This document shows, piece after piece, positions 1-8,323 of a DNA stretch of 46,128 bases. The DNA comes from Blautia sp. OF03-15BH (lineage in GTDB: Bacteria; Bacillota; Clostridia; Lachnospirales; Lachnospiraceae). The notes under the pieces were generated by a model, which was not told the origin of the DNA, did no database searches, and saw only the letters and a program-made list of their open reading frames with translations. The position numbers and the translations under genes were made by a program. Location of the stretch: contig NZ_QSCM01000021.1 in the NCBI RefSeq assembly GCF_003463065.1, positions 1 through 46,128 of the forward strand, given 5' to 3'. Each line of letters opens with the position of its first letter. Position 1 is the first letter of the stretch.

Positions 1-28
1 AAGAGGGCGTCCAAGAAAGGATACTAAT

Positions 29-61
29 CCGTCTGTCGGACTTCTATAGTCCGACAGACGG
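29..61. terminator. Perfect 13-bp stem-loop (possible terminator)
   Basis: CCGTCTGTCGGAC (29-41) and GTCCGACAGACGG (49-61) are exact inverted repeats around a 7-base loop. A T-rich stretch (about 66-90) follows on the + strand, and a stop codon at 25-27 precedes the stem. This fits a terminator for a + strand gene ending just inside the window edge, but the T run is interrupted, so an element boundary or operator remains possible. Confidence 0.5.
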
Positions 62-159
62 GGAATGTTTTAATTAAACAGTTTTTATTTCTTTCCTCTT
101 CTCACGAAGTCATTCACCTGCAGGATTTATATAAAATTCATTATATCATTCTGAATGTT

Positions 160-666
160 TTGAGAGGATGTTTTGAAGTAACGCGTGCAAATTCCATTGA
201 TACTTTTTTGGACAAAGGGAAGCAATACAGCCATGATTTTTATTCTATTCCTGATTTTTTATCCTCCATGGACCAGGCACTTACCGCAACATGCGAAATA
301 TTAAAAAGCACAAAACAGTCTGATTCATCCATTCGCGATATAAAAAGATATATTTTAAAAAATCTGGAAAATGATATTTCCCGAACCGCTATTGCCGCTG
401 AATTTCATCTTAATCCGGATTATCTTTCCACATTATATAAAACAAAAACGGGAATGACCATTTCTGAATATATTACTCGAGAACGTCTGAAACTGGCAAA
501 AAAACTGCTTCTTTCCACTGATTATCCGATTTCAGAGGTTTCAACCAGATGTGGTTTTCAAAACATATCCTATTTTTCTAAAACCTTCCGAAAGTATGAG
601 TTAAAAACACCTCTTGAGTATCGCCAGTTACATAGTACTGAAATTTATAGCAATTCCACAAAATAA
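160..666 (+). CDS. AraC-family transcriptional regulator, C-terminal part (5'-truncated)
   Basis: The last ~100 residues form an AraC-type double helix-turn-helix DNA-binding domain: the first helix pair lies around IAAEFHLNPDYLSTLYK and the second around ISEVSTRCGFQNISYFSKTF, ending in the usual P-x-x-YR. The first ~60 residues resemble the linker that precedes this domain in two-component AraC regulators. The start given is a TTG with no clear ribosome binding site. The same frame stays open back to codon 28-30 and reads protein-like (residues such as HEVIHLQDLYKIHYIILNVL), so the real N-terminus is probably missing. The sensor or receiver part is absent and a stop codon at 25-27 closes the frame. 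It is more AT-rich than its neighbours. It is best read as a gene remnant; direct function is doubtful. Confidence 0.6.
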   Translation: MRGCFEVTRANSIDTFLDKGKQYSHDFYSIPDFLSSMDQALTATCEILKSTKQSDSSIRDIKRYILKNLENDISRTAIAAEFHLNPDYLSTLYKTKTGMTISEYITRERLKLAKKLLLSTDYPISEVSTRCGFQNISYFSKTFRKYELKTPLEYRQLHSTEIYSNSTK

Positions 667-895
667 TGCATTTTAGACAGTTCAACAGAGTGCGAAGGAC
701 AAGGAAGAAAGTTGCGGGCGTGCTGACGCACGGCAAAGCTTCCTGACGCAGAACTTCACGCTCTGGTGGGCTGGATGGGATACATTATTTTTGAGAATTG
801 CTATAAATGAGTTGCCCGGCAAAAATAAGAGACAGTCCATACAAAACAAGGTTAAAAGAACCTGAATTATAGATGAACTGTCTCTTCTCTTACAT
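667..895. repeat. Structured intergenic element with nested inverted repeats
   Basis: No gene is seen here. The outer imperfect arms CAGAGTGCGAAG (686-697) and CTTCACGCTCTG (754-765) enclose AGGAAG/CTTCCT (702-707/739-744), TTGC/GCAA (712-715/733-736) and CGTGC/GCACG (719-723/728-732). TGACGCA occurs twice (724-730 and 744-750). A second hairpin pairs AAGAGACAGT (827-836) with ACTGTCTCTT (877-886) and contains AGGTT/AACCT (849-853/859-863). A short stem with a TTCG loop on the - strand (899-912) sits just past the end of the 936-1556 gene and may help to terminate it. The density of paired arms suggests a palindromic repeat, a MITE-like relic or a structured RNA. Confidence 0.5.
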
Positions 896-935
896 AACAA
901 GGGCGAACCCTTTATCTTTCACTTTTCCTGTAATC

Positions 936-1556
936 TCAGCCTACCTGCTGAAGAGAATCTTCCTTCATGGTCTGATCCAGAATGGAGACGCATTTCTTCA
1001 TGGAATGCTCAAATTCTTTTTCGTTGTTGTTTCTGAAGATGATGAGAGAATCCTTCGCACCCGGACGTTTGAGATTCTCCGGGATCTCAAAATTGCAGCC
1101 TGCGATGTATTCATCCCAGTGCTCCAGCTTCCAGGTGTCACGATCGGAGTTTCTTTCGATCATGCGTTTATGAACGATCTCCGGAGAGGTTTCCACCCAG
1201 ACAACGACCAGAGTCGCATTCTTTTCAGCTAGCTTTTTCTCCAGATTTTCAATATACTCCATATCACGAATCTCACGGGTAAAAGGTGCATTGATCAGCA
1301 CCTTGTCCTCATAATCCAATGCTTCCAATGCCAGATCCACAACACAGTCATACTCATAGTCGCGGATGTTATCCTCAAAGAACTGACTGCTGCGATTGTA
1401 TGGCTGATTTGCCACTGTAAAGATCTGCTTGGAAAGGGTGATCAGCGTATCCTTATCCAGATATACAACATGCTCCAGACGGGCTGCAAGTGCTTTTGAA
1501 ATGTAAGTCTTTCCGCATGCGGGCGGAGAAGTAACCAGTATCAGTTTTTTAACCAT
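936..1556 (-). CDS. P-loop ATPase/kinase-like protein (AAA/zeta-toxin-like fold)
   Basis: This is a 206-residue soluble protein starting with a nucleotide-binding loop, TSPPACGKTYISKAL (about residues 9-23). The GK[ST] core is present, but the usual first glycine of Walker A is replaced by serine. Later segments (LINAPFTREIRD, VVVWVETSPEIVHKRMIER) resemble the NMP-binding and LID-like parts of small kinases and zeta-toxin-like ATPases. It has its own leader and promoter and a good AGGAAGG site 8 bases before ATG. No antitoxin partner lies beside it. The substrate is unknown: a sugar, nucleoside or UDP-sugar kinase role is possible, and the nearby sugar genes make a metabolic role more attractive than a toxin. 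The P-loop assignment is firm; the function is not. Confidence 0.75.
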   Translation of the reverse strand: MVKKLILVTSPPACGKTYISKALAARLEHVVYLDKDTLITLSKQIFTVANQPYNRSSQFFEDNIRDYEYDCVVDLALEALDYEDKVLINAPFTREIRDMEYIENLEKKLAEKNATLVVVWVETSPEIVHKRMIERNSDRDTWKLEHWDEYIAGCNFEIPENLKRPGAKDSLIIFRNNNEKEFEHSMKKCVSILDQTMKEDSLQQVG

Positions 1557-1735
1557 TGTAATGTCCTTCCTTTTCTATAAATAGCAATGTCTCTTTATTT
1601 TCAGGCACTGCAAGATGTATGTCAAGGCAGATACTCCAGAACTTCCCGTGTCTGCCGCTTATCATGGTTATCGAACCGAAGCTTTCCAGCCTGTCTTCCA
1701 TTCTCTCCGGATAAACCAGCTGTTCAAAAATATAA

Positions 1736-1748
1736 GGAAATCGTTTCC
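1736..1748. promoter_or_regulatory. Operator-like dyad in the leader of the 936-1556 gene
   Basis: GGAAATCGTTTCC is a symmetric 13-mer (5-base arms, central CG) that resembles LacI-family or CcpA sites. It differs by one base over 12 positions from the dyad at the binding-protein promoter (11695-11706). It lies about 30 bases downstream of the likely start of transcription of the kinase-like gene, a position suited to blocking elongation. Confidence 0.45.
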
Positions 1749-1776
1749 AATCTCATGCTTCTTTTGTTCTCGATAA

Positions 1777-1805
1777 GTTATAGCACTGGTTTTTTTTCCT
1801 GTCAA
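1777..1805 (-). promoter_or_regulatory. Promoter of the 936-1556 gene
   Basis: On the - strand TTGACA (1800-1805) is followed after exactly 17 bp by TATAAC (1777-1782). Transcription would start near 1770 and give a leader of about 210 bases. An 8-bp inverted repeat (ACTGGTTT 1785-1792, AAACCAGT 1813-1820) straddles the promoter. The rest of the 1557-1847 spacer shows no gene I can support. Confidence 0.6.
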
Positions 1806-1847
1806 GTAGATGAAACCAGTTTTTTGTTAAATTTTTGTTAATCTGGC

Positions 1848-3212
1848 TTACAGGATCTCTCCGTTGGAAGCGATCACTTCTTTATAGAAGAGACCGGAAT
1901 CCTTCATAGTGCGTTTCTGTGTCTCATAATCTACATAGACCATACCAAAGCGCTCGGAGTAACCATATGCCCATTCAAAATTGTCCATGAGAGACCAGGC
2001 AAAATAACCGCGGAGATCCACACCGTCTGCTGCTGCTTTTTTGAATTCTCTCAGGTAACGGTGCATGAAGTCCACACGGCTGGCATCGTGGACTTTTCCA
2101 TCCAGAGCCACCCAGTCATGAGAGGACATCCCGTTCTCTGTTACATAGATCGGTTTCTGATAACGCTCATAGAGGAATTTCGGAGCCCAGTAAAGTACCT
2201 CCGGAGTCACCGGCCACTGGATGGCAGTCTTCGGGAAGCCCGGATAGCGGTCTACACGGACCGGATTGCCGTTTTCATCCGCACGGACGGGTACGGCATT
2301 ATAAACATTCTGACCGTAGAAATCCAGCGGCTGAGAGATCAGCTCCAGATCTTTCTCCAGCGTCTTCGGGAAATACTGACCAAAGCTCTTCATGATATCT
2401 TCCGGATACTGTCCCAAAAAGACCGGATCGGCACAGAAAGCCACATCCCAGCTTGCCGCACGGATATCTGCCTCAGGCAGTGCAAAACATGCTTTTCTGG
2501 CAGCCTCAATATCCTCCTTCGCATCTGTCGCCGGATAATACAGAGCGCCGCAGGGAGCCATTCCCACACCGACCGGACGGACTGCCGCCTCACGGATCGC
2601 CTGTACGCCGCGTCCATGGGCTTTCAGGACATTATGCCAGATGGCGAAATAATCATGTGGGCCAACCTTCAGGCCAGGTGCATGTTCACCGGTCACATAA
2701 CCAAGACCGACCGTACACTGCGGCTCATTGAAGGTAAAGAAATGGCTGACGCGGTCAGAAAAATGGGCAGCCATGAGCTTCGCATACTCATAAAACCATT
2801 CCGGAGACTGCGGATTCAGCCAGCCGCCTCTCTGATGAAGCGCATAGGGAAGATCCCAGTGATACAGCGTCATATAGGGCTCAATGCCGTTTTCGATGAG
2901 GCAGTTTACAAGATGATCATAATAGGCGAGACCTTTCTCATTGACCTTTCCGGTTCCTTCCGGCAAGATCCGGGCCCAGTTTACAGAAAAACGGTACGCC
3001 TTCAGTCCCATCTCTTTCATGATCGCCACATCTTCTTTGTAGCGGTGGTACTGATCACAGGCCACATCGCCTGTATGATGCTCATAGACATGACCGTCCT
3101 CTTTACAGAATACATCCCAGATGTTCAGTCCTTTTCCATCTTCATAAGCGGCACCTTCCACCTGATAGGAAGCGGTTGCGGCTCCCCATACGAAATCTTT
3201 TCTGAAGCTCAT
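1848..3212 (-). CDS. GH1 family beta-glucosidase / 6-phospho-beta-glucosidase-like
   Basis: This 454-residue enzyme has a complete glycoside hydrolase family 1 barrel. The N-terminus FVWGAATASYQVEGA is typical of GH1. The acid/base glutamate lies in TFNEPQ (about E163) and the nucleophile in YVTENG (about E359). It hydrolyses beta-linked gluco- or related oligosaccharides. The ATG at 3210-3212 was chosen over one 11 codons upstream because AAAGGAG sits 8 bases before it. There is no signal peptide, so it acts in the cytoplasm. It follows the beta-mannosidase gene by 74 bases, probably in one transcript, and a hairpin (3251-3280) lies between the two. Together they suit end-trimming of imported manno/gluco-oligosaccharides. 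Whether it prefers free or phosphorylated sugars cannot be told here; the ABC-type import in the locus favours unphosphorylated ones. Confidence 0.93.
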   Translation of the reverse strand: MSFRKDFVWGAATASYQVEGAAYEDGKGLNIWDVFCKEDGHVYEHHTGDVACDQYHRYKEDVAIMKEMGLKAYRFSVNWARILPEGTGKVNEKGLAYYDHLVNCLIENGIEPYMTLYHWDLPYALHQRGGWLNPQSPEWFYEYAKLMAAHFSDRVSHFFTFNEPQCTVGLGYVTGEHAPGLKVGPHDYFAIWHNVLKAHGRGVQAIREAAVRPVGVGMAPCGALYYPATDAKEDIEAARKACFALPEADIRAASWDVAFCADPVFLGQYPEDIMKSFGQYFPKTLEKDLELISQPLDFYGQNVYNAVPVRADENGNPVRVDRYPGFPKTAIQWPVTPEVLYWAPKFLYERYQKPIYVTENGMSSHDWVALDGKVHDASRVDFMHRYLREFKKAAADGVDLRGYFAWSLMDNFEWAYGYSERFGMVYVDYETQKRTMKDSGLFYKEVIASNGEIL

Positions 3213-3250
3213 ATTTTTATCTCCTTTCATTTCTCTGACGTTCATTTCTT

Positions 3251-3280
3251 CACCTGCGTGCCCGTTTTGGCAGACAGGTG
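3251..3280 (-). other. Intercistronic hairpin between mannosidase and glucosidase genes
   Basis: CACCTG (3251-3256) pairs with CAGGTG (3275-3280), and inside it TGCC (3259-3262) pairs with GGCA (3269-3272), leaving a 6-base loop. No U run follows, so it is more likely an mRNA-stability or processing element than a terminator. Confidence 0.4.
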
Positions 3281-3286
3281 TCTCTT

Positions 3287-5722
3287 TTATGCATACGTAT
3301 GATATACGTCATAAACCCGGATCTCCGGTTTCACGCCGGGTACGACACCTTTCACCGGATGCAGCACCCGTTCTTTTCCGTCTGTCATGGCCAGAACGTT
3401 GGAATCCCAGATGATATCCTCATGGATCCCCTCAACCATACAGTAAGGTGCAAAGCTCTTCGCAGAAAGGGTCACAGTTCCGTCTTCCTGACAGGACACG
3501 GTAAGCTCCGGATCCTTCAGCTCCAGATGTTTCACGGGAACAAAGGTCTCAAATTCACAGCGCTCTTCTGTTTTGCCGGTTTCTTTGTCGGTAACTTTGT
3601 ATTCCATGGTCACAAAGACCTGCTCGCTGCGGCCTTCGATAAGCTCGGAGAAATCCTTTGTGAGAAGGTCTGCTGCAGAAAGCGGAGCCACAGTACCGGA
3701 AACGCTCTCCTCATAAAGCACCTGGAAATCCAGATCCTTCAGGCTGATCTTCATCTCTACAGCTGCTTCCTTCAGGCTCTCATTGGAAATCCAGAAGCCC
3801 ATGGTATTGCCCTCTTTGCAGATGCTTCCTGCCACAGACTCATTGAAGACACGGGCCATATAGTGGAGTGCCTTATATCTTCCATAGTAATCCATGCTGG
3901 ACCAGGAAGCCACCGGCCAGTTATCGTTGAACTGCCAGTAAATACTGCCCATGCATCTGCCGCGGTTTCTTCTCCAGTGCTCGGTTGCCACCTTCATGGC
4001 GTAGCCCTGCAGGATCTGACTTAAGAAGGTCAGACCGGAAAGATCCCCCGGATAGCGGAAGGTCTCGGAAAGATAATACAGGATCTTTCCGTTGGCTGCC
4101 GGGTTCTTCTGATGGCTCTCCATGACTTTGGAGAAGAGGTTCCGGTCTTTTTCCTCCGTAAACGTCTCAATGGTCTTGATGGACGGCAGGGACTGGAAGC
4201 CAAACTCGGAGCAGAAACGGAAATAGTGGTTCAGGTACTCACTGAAGGGCAGCTGGCCATGCCATACATCCCAGTAATGGGCATCTCCCCGGTTGTCATC
4301 GTTTGGCTTGTCAAAGCTTCCGCCTGAAGACGGGGAAGAGGGCCAGTAGAAGGTATCCGGCGCCGTCTCTTTCACTACCGCAGACAGGAGATATTCAAAC
4401 TGGATCAGATAGTCTCTTTTCAGGGAAGGTGCATGTCCCTGCATCGCACTCCAGTCGGTCCATGCAGACTCCAGCTCATTGTTTCCGCAGATCAGGGCAA
4501 GGCACGCATGATTCCGGAAACGGAGGATATTGTCTCTTGCCTCTTCCACGATGTTTTCCTCGAAGGACTCTGTCAGATCATAAATGTTGCAGGCGTACAT
4601 GAGATCCTGCCAGAGAAGGATCCCGTACTCATCACAGAGATCATAAAATTCATCGGAGGGGTAATAACCGCCGCCCCAGATCCGAAGACAGTTGAAGTTT
4701 GCGAATACTGCCGCCTGCACATCCCTGAGGAAAACCTCTCTGGTCAGTCTGGAATAATAGCAGTCATCCGGAATATAGTCCGCTCCTCTTGCAAAGATCT
4801 TCTTTCCGTTGACGGTGATGGCAAATTCCTGTCCCCACTCGTCATCCTCTCTGGAAACAGTCACCGTACGAAGACCGATGCGGTAAAGCTTCTCCTGTGC
4901 CGCTTCTCCTTCGCTCTCCATGATCACACGGACGGTATAAAGGGGCTGCTCTCCGTTTCCATGCGGCCACCAGAGTCTCGGCTCTTCGATCTTCACAACA
5001 GGATCCGTTCCAAGATAAAGCAGCTTTCCATCCGGATCCAGAACCTCGTAAGTCAGCGTTACTTTTGCATCCGCATCCTTTTCCACATCGGTAGTCATGG
5101 TCAGCGTCACCTGACCTTCTTCGTGCTTCTGACGGATCAGCGTATCCAGAAGACGGGCTTTCTCATAGGTTACAAGCTCAATCTCCCGGAAAATACCGGC
5201 ATCCGGAAGCTGAGGACCCCAGTCCCAGCCAAACATGCAATGCGGCTTTCTGAGATACTGGTTGCCCGGCATGGTACCGGTGTTACACATATGGATCTCA
5301 CGCCCTTTTTCCGACTTGTAGTCTTCAATAAATTTCAATGGAGAAGCCAGATGAATCTCCAGAAGGTTCTCTCCTTCCTTTGCCCATTCTTTGATCGAAA
5401 AAGTAAAGCGGCGATGCATATTTTCCGTATGGCCAAGCTTATGCCCGTTCAGATAAAGATCTGCTACCGTATCAATCCCGTGGAAAACCAGAAGCATATG
5501 CTCACTGGAAAACTCCTCCGGGCTTACGGTAAAATGTCCCCGGATATCAAAATCATTGCGGAAAAACTCCCGCACCTCATATTCATTTTCTCCATAATAA
5601 GGATCCGGCAGAACGCCTTCTTTTACCAGTGTATCCATGGCAGAACCTGGAACATTCATCGCATACCAATCCTCTGTACCGGATACTCGTATTTCAAATG
5701 ATTCCTTCAATTCTCTTTTCAT
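3287..5722 (-). CDS. GH2 family beta-mannosidase
   Basis: This 811-residue glycoside hydrolase family 2 enzyme removes terminal beta-mannose from oligosaccharides. The layout is the family standard: an N-terminal jelly-roll sugar-binding domain (residues ~1-190), an immunoglobulin-like domain (~190-295), a TIM barrel (~300-640) and C-terminal beta domains. The segment LRIWGGGYYPSDEFYDLCDE is diagnostic of beta-mannosidases within GH2. The acid/base is E416 in ICGNNELE and the likely nucleophile E506 in CSEFGFQS. No signal peptide is present, so it is intracellular. It has its own promoter and operator (5775-5792) although the GH43 gene ends only 107 bases upstream. The GH1 gene downstream probably shares its transcript. 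Start: ATG with an AAAGGA site. Confidence 0.93.
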   Translation of the reverse strand: MKRELKESFEIRVSGTEDWYAMNVPGSAMDTLVKEGVLPDPYYGENEYEVREFFRNDFDIRGHFTVSPEEFSSEHMLLVFHGIDTVADLYLNGHKLGHTENMHRRFTFSIKEWAKEGENLLEIHLASPLKFIEDYKSEKGREIHMCNTGTMPGNQYLRKPHCMFGWDWGPQLPDAGIFREIELVTYEKARLLDTLIRQKHEEGQVTLTMTTDVEKDADAKVTLTYEVLDPDGKLLYLGTDPVVKIEEPRLWWPHGNGEQPLYTVRVIMESEGEAAQEKLYRIGLRTVTVSREDDEWGQEFAITVNGKKIFARGADYIPDDCYYSRLTREVFLRDVQAAVFANFNCLRIWGGGYYPSDEFYDLCDEYGILLWQDLMYACNIYDLTESFEENIVEEARDNILRFRNHACLALICGNNELESAWTDWSAMQGHAPSLKRDYLIQFEYLLSAVVKETAPDTFYWPSSPSSGGSFDKPNDDNRGDAHYWDVWHGQLPFSEYLNHYFRFCSEFGFQSLPSIKTIETFTEEKDRNLFSKVMESHQKNPAANGKILYYLSETFRYPGDLSGLTFLSQILQGYAMKVATEHWRRNRGRCMGSIYWQFNDNWPVASWSSMDYYGRYKALHYMARVFNESVAGSICKEGNTMGFWISNESLKEAAVEMKISLKDLDFQVLYEESVSGTVAPLSAADLLTKDFSELIEGRSEQVFVTMEYKVTDKETGKTEERCEFETFVPVKHLELKDPELTVSCQEDGTVTLSAKSFAPYCMVEGIHEDIIWDSNVLAMTDGKERVLHPVKGVVPGVKPEIRVYDVYHTYA

Positions 5723-5774
5723 CGGTATATCCTTTCACATTTTAGACTTGCGGCCGTGCTCTTTTCACAGCCCA

Positions 5775-5792
5775 GGAAACGGTTTCATTATA
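5775..5792 (-). promoter_or_regulatory. -10 element and operator of the mannosidase gene
   Basis: On the - strand TATAAT (5787-5792) runs directly into TGAAACCGTTTCC (5775-5787), a dyad with perfect 5-base arms GAAAC/GTTTC. The -35 at 17 bp spacing (TGGTGC) is weak. A repressor bound here would cover the transcription start. The site resembles the other CG-centred dyads of this locus. Confidence 0.6.
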
Positions 5793-5829
5793 CCATACTG
5801 TCTTTTTTTGCACCACTGTTTTTCTGTCA

Positions 5830-7467
5830 TCACGCCTGTTCTTCATACCGGAACCAGGCCACATCCGCATAGTTTTTCCGGTCTTTCATGTCCTGTACGG
5901 CAACGCCTATAAAGGCTCCCGTAAAACCGTCTGCAAAATCATCCGAAAGAACAAAGGCATGGAGCAGCGGTCCGAGTTTCTGCTTCTCTCCTGTTTCGTC
6001 CAGCCGGAAAAACTGAACTTCATCCTCTTTTACGGAGACAGAAAGTTCATAGGCAGGAAATGTTTCCCCCGGAAGTCCTTTTACCGGGACGGAGGCTGCA
6101 AGCTTCGTCTGGCCGTTTATCACCGTCAGCAGGCAAAGCTCCGGTCCTGTCTCTCCAAGCGTCACATAAGCATAGTACTGGTTTCGTTCATCGTAGCGAT
6201 AGATCAGTCCCGCACCATGTTGAAAAGAGGTTGGAAGAAATTCAAAACGAACGGCTGCTTCAAAAGAAAGCTCTGTCTGTCGTCGCGCAAGAAGCGCCTG
6301 CTCATAATGGGAAAAAATGGATTCCCGGCCATAGATCCGAAGATAGCCTTCTCTCTCGCGGATCGTCATCCCCGTATCCCGGAAGAAGCTCCGGAGTGTC
6401 TGAAAATCCTCCAGAAAGCTTTCATCCCGGAAGTGATACTCCTTTTTCAGAGGGTCGCACCGCTTTTCCGTTTCCGGATCCGAAACGGCACGGAAGGTCT
6501 CTTTCGGAAAATGACCGCCTTCCTTCAGCTTCAGCCAGCCATCTTCCCAGACAACCTCCTGAATGGCCGTTTCTCTTCCGAGCGGACAGTAAAGCATACC
6601 CGGAAGATTTCTTCCGCAGAGATGAGCCAGGAACCATCTGCCATCCGGACTTTCCACCAGACTTCCATGCCCCGCTTTTTTCAGGTAACTTTTGCCAAGG
6701 TCCTTTTCTGCCAGTGCTTTTTCTGTCTCTTCCGGCTCCCGGCTGCCTTCCCAGGAAGTCAGGACGGGATGCTCCGGGCTGAGCTCATAGGGACCGGTAA
6801 GCGCTTTACTCCGTGCGAGCGTCACCGCATGGAACCAGCCAGTTCCGCCCTCGGCACACATCAGATAATAATAGCCGTCATGACGGTAGAGATGCGGTCC
6901 TTCCGTACTGCCGATGGAAGAACCGGTAAAGATCTTTTTTGCTTCACCGGTCAGCTGCTTTTTCTCCGGATCGTATTCCTGAAGAAGGATCCCGGTGAAC
7001 GGATTTCCTCCGGAAAGGACCTTCCGGTAATCCCATTCCATGTTGAGCAGCCATTTTCTGCCATCTGTATCATGAAAAAGAGAGGGATCAAAGCCGCTGG
7101 AATTCAGATAAACCGGATCGGACCAGGGACCGGTGATCCCTTTTGCCCGGATCAGGTAATTCGGCGTATCCATAACTGGAAACTCCCTGGCATCATGAAC
7201 CACCGTATAGATCAGATAGAAATATTCCCCGTCATGGCTCAGGCAGGGCGCCCAGATGCCATCAGAAGCCTTTACACCCCGAAGGTCCATTTTGGAGTAA
7301 GTATCCAGAGGGGCAGTCAGATAATCCCAGTGTGCCAGGTCTTTTGAATGATAGATCCGGACGCCCGGAGCCCACTCAAAGGTGGATGTTGCAAGATAGT
7401 AATCGTCTCCCACCCGGATCAGGCTGGGATCCGGATGAAAACCGCGCAGAATCGGATTTTTTACCAT
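5830..7467 (-). CDS. GH43 family beta-xylosidase / alpha-L-arabinofuranosidase
   Basis: This 545-residue enzyme has a five-bladed propeller domain (~1-300) and a C-terminal beta-sandwich (~340-545), the layout of xylosidases in this family. The three catalytic acids are visible: D13 in HPDPS, D127 in GFDPSLF and E189 in STEGPHLY. It should release xylose or arabinose from short xylo-oligosaccharides in the cytoplasm, as no signal peptide is present. The start at 7465-7467 has a near-perfect AAGGAGG. An ATG 20 codons further upstream would overlap the preceding gene and lacks such a site. It is the last gene of the transporter operon, 49 bases after the metallo-hydrolase. Sequence alone does not decide between xylosidase and arabinofuranosidase. 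Confidence 0.9.
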   Translation of the reverse strand: MVKNPILRGFHPDPSLIRVGDDYYLATSTFEWAPGVRIYHSKDLAHWDYLTAPLDTYSKMDLRGVKASDGIWAPCLSHDGEYFYLIYTVVHDAREFPVMDTPNYLIRAKGITGPWSDPVYLNSSGFDPSLFHDTDGRKWLLNMEWDYRKVLSGGNPFTGILLQEYDPEKKQLTGEAKKIFTGSSIGSTEGPHLYRHDGYYYLMCAEGGTGWFHAVTLARSKALTGPYELSPEHPVLTSWEGSREPEETEKALAEKDLGKSYLKKAGHGSLVESPDGRWFLAHLCGRNLPGMLYCPLGRETAIQEVVWEDGWLKLKEGGHFPKETFRAVSDPETEKRCDPLKKEYHFRDESFLEDFQTLRSFFRDTGMTIREREGYLRIYGRESIFSHYEQALLARRQTELSFEAAVRFEFLPTSFQHGAGLIYRYDERNQYYAYVTLGETGPELCLLTVINGQTKLAASVPVKGLPGETFPAYELSVSVKEDEVQFFRLDETGEKQKLGPLLHAFVLSDDFADGFTGAFIGVAVQDMKDRKNYADVAWFRYEEQA

Positions 7468-7516
7468 AAAAACCTCCTTGAGACAGCTATACAAAGAGGG
7501 AGCCGTATTGGCTCCC

Positions 7517-8323
7517 TCAGGAAACATGGGATTCCGTATAGGAAATTCCGATTGTTTTGTAATTATATAAGATTTTATAGCCGGGGTTCAGAGCGATCTT
7601 TTCTCCAATCCCGGGATTTTTCAGGATGGTTTCTGCCGCATGGCGGTAGTCTTCTATGATAGAAGCGTCCATGGGACATTCATGATGGCCAGGCCAGATC
7701 TCCTGATACTGATCTTTCAGACTCAAGAGCTTTTCATCAGACTCCATCACATCCTTTACGCTACCGGAATGATCAAAGTAGACCAAGATCTCCCGGTTAC
7801 AGCCTGTATCACCGGCAAAGAGATATCGATTCTCTCTGTCCAGAAAACAGATACAGCCTTTCGTGTGCCCCGGTGTCTCGATGACCTCCAGTGTCCGTCC
7901 GCCCAGTTCCAGACGATCTCCATCAGAAAGGAAGGACAGCTTTTCTGGTTTTTTCACATGGATGAGGTAATCCTCTTCTTCCCTGGAAAGCGGCACACCA
8001 AACAGCTCCGCAAACCGTTTTACCTGATGTTCCCTTGCTTTTCTGTCAAATCCTTCTTCCAGAACAGAAAGATCTTCTCTGTGGATGGAACAGTTTTCAA
8101 AAAGTCCGGCACAGCCGGTATGGTCAAAGTGACCATGTGTCAAGACCACACTGACCGGCTTGTCAGTAAGAGAAGCGATCGTCTCCTGAAGACCGCTGAA
8201 ACCGTTTCCTGCATCCAGAAGCACTGCCCTCTCCGTACCCTCAACTAAATAGAGGTAGGTACGGAAGGGATCTTCCAGCTGCCAGGTATGCGCATCGATC
8301 TTTCGGATCCTGTAGTTTTCCAT
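7517..8323 (-). CDS. Metallo-beta-lactamase-fold hydrolase
   Basis: This 268-residue protein of the MBL fold carries the metal-binding signature THGHFDH (residues 62-68), a second metal histidine in ETPGHTKG and the bridging aspartate in FAGDTG, followed by GHHECP near the C-terminus. Such proteins are zinc or iron hydrolases of thioesters, lactones, phosphodiesters or related substrates. The actual substrate is unknown. The start overlaps the stop of the upstream permease by one base (TGATG), so translation is coupled and the protein belongs to the sugar-uptake operon. That position is unusual for a general glyoxalase-type detoxifier and suggests a job in the same sugar pathway, for example on a lactone or an ester decoration. 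This last point is inference. Confidence 0.85.
   Translation of the reverse strand: MENYRIRKIDAHTWQLEDPFRTYLYLVEGTERAVLLDAGNGFSGLQETIASLTDKPVSVVLTHGHFDHTGCAGLFENCSIHREDLSVLEEGFDRKAREHQVKRFAELFGVPLSREEEDYLIHVKKPEKLSFLSDGDRLELGGRTLEVIETPGHTKGCICFLDRENRYLFAGDTGCNREILVYFDHSGSVKDVMESDEKLLSLKDQYQEIWPGHHECPMDASIIEDYRHAAETILKNPGIGEKIALNPGYKILYNYKTIGISYTESHVS

Noticed and set aside
936..1556. Toxin-antitoxin system built on the zeta-toxin-like fold
   Set aside because: No small partner gene lies next to it, and the operator in its leader points to sugar control.
1587..1841. An 84-codon + strand frame between the kinase-like and GH1 genes
   Set aside because: It has no ribosome binding site and overlaps a clear - strand promoter; the translation resembles no family.
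2061..7347. Long + strand reading frames (about 240-460 codons) opposite the GH1, GH2 and GH43 genes
   Set aside because: They mirror real genes with catalytic motifs on the other strand, have no family-like motifs and no ribosome binding sites of note.
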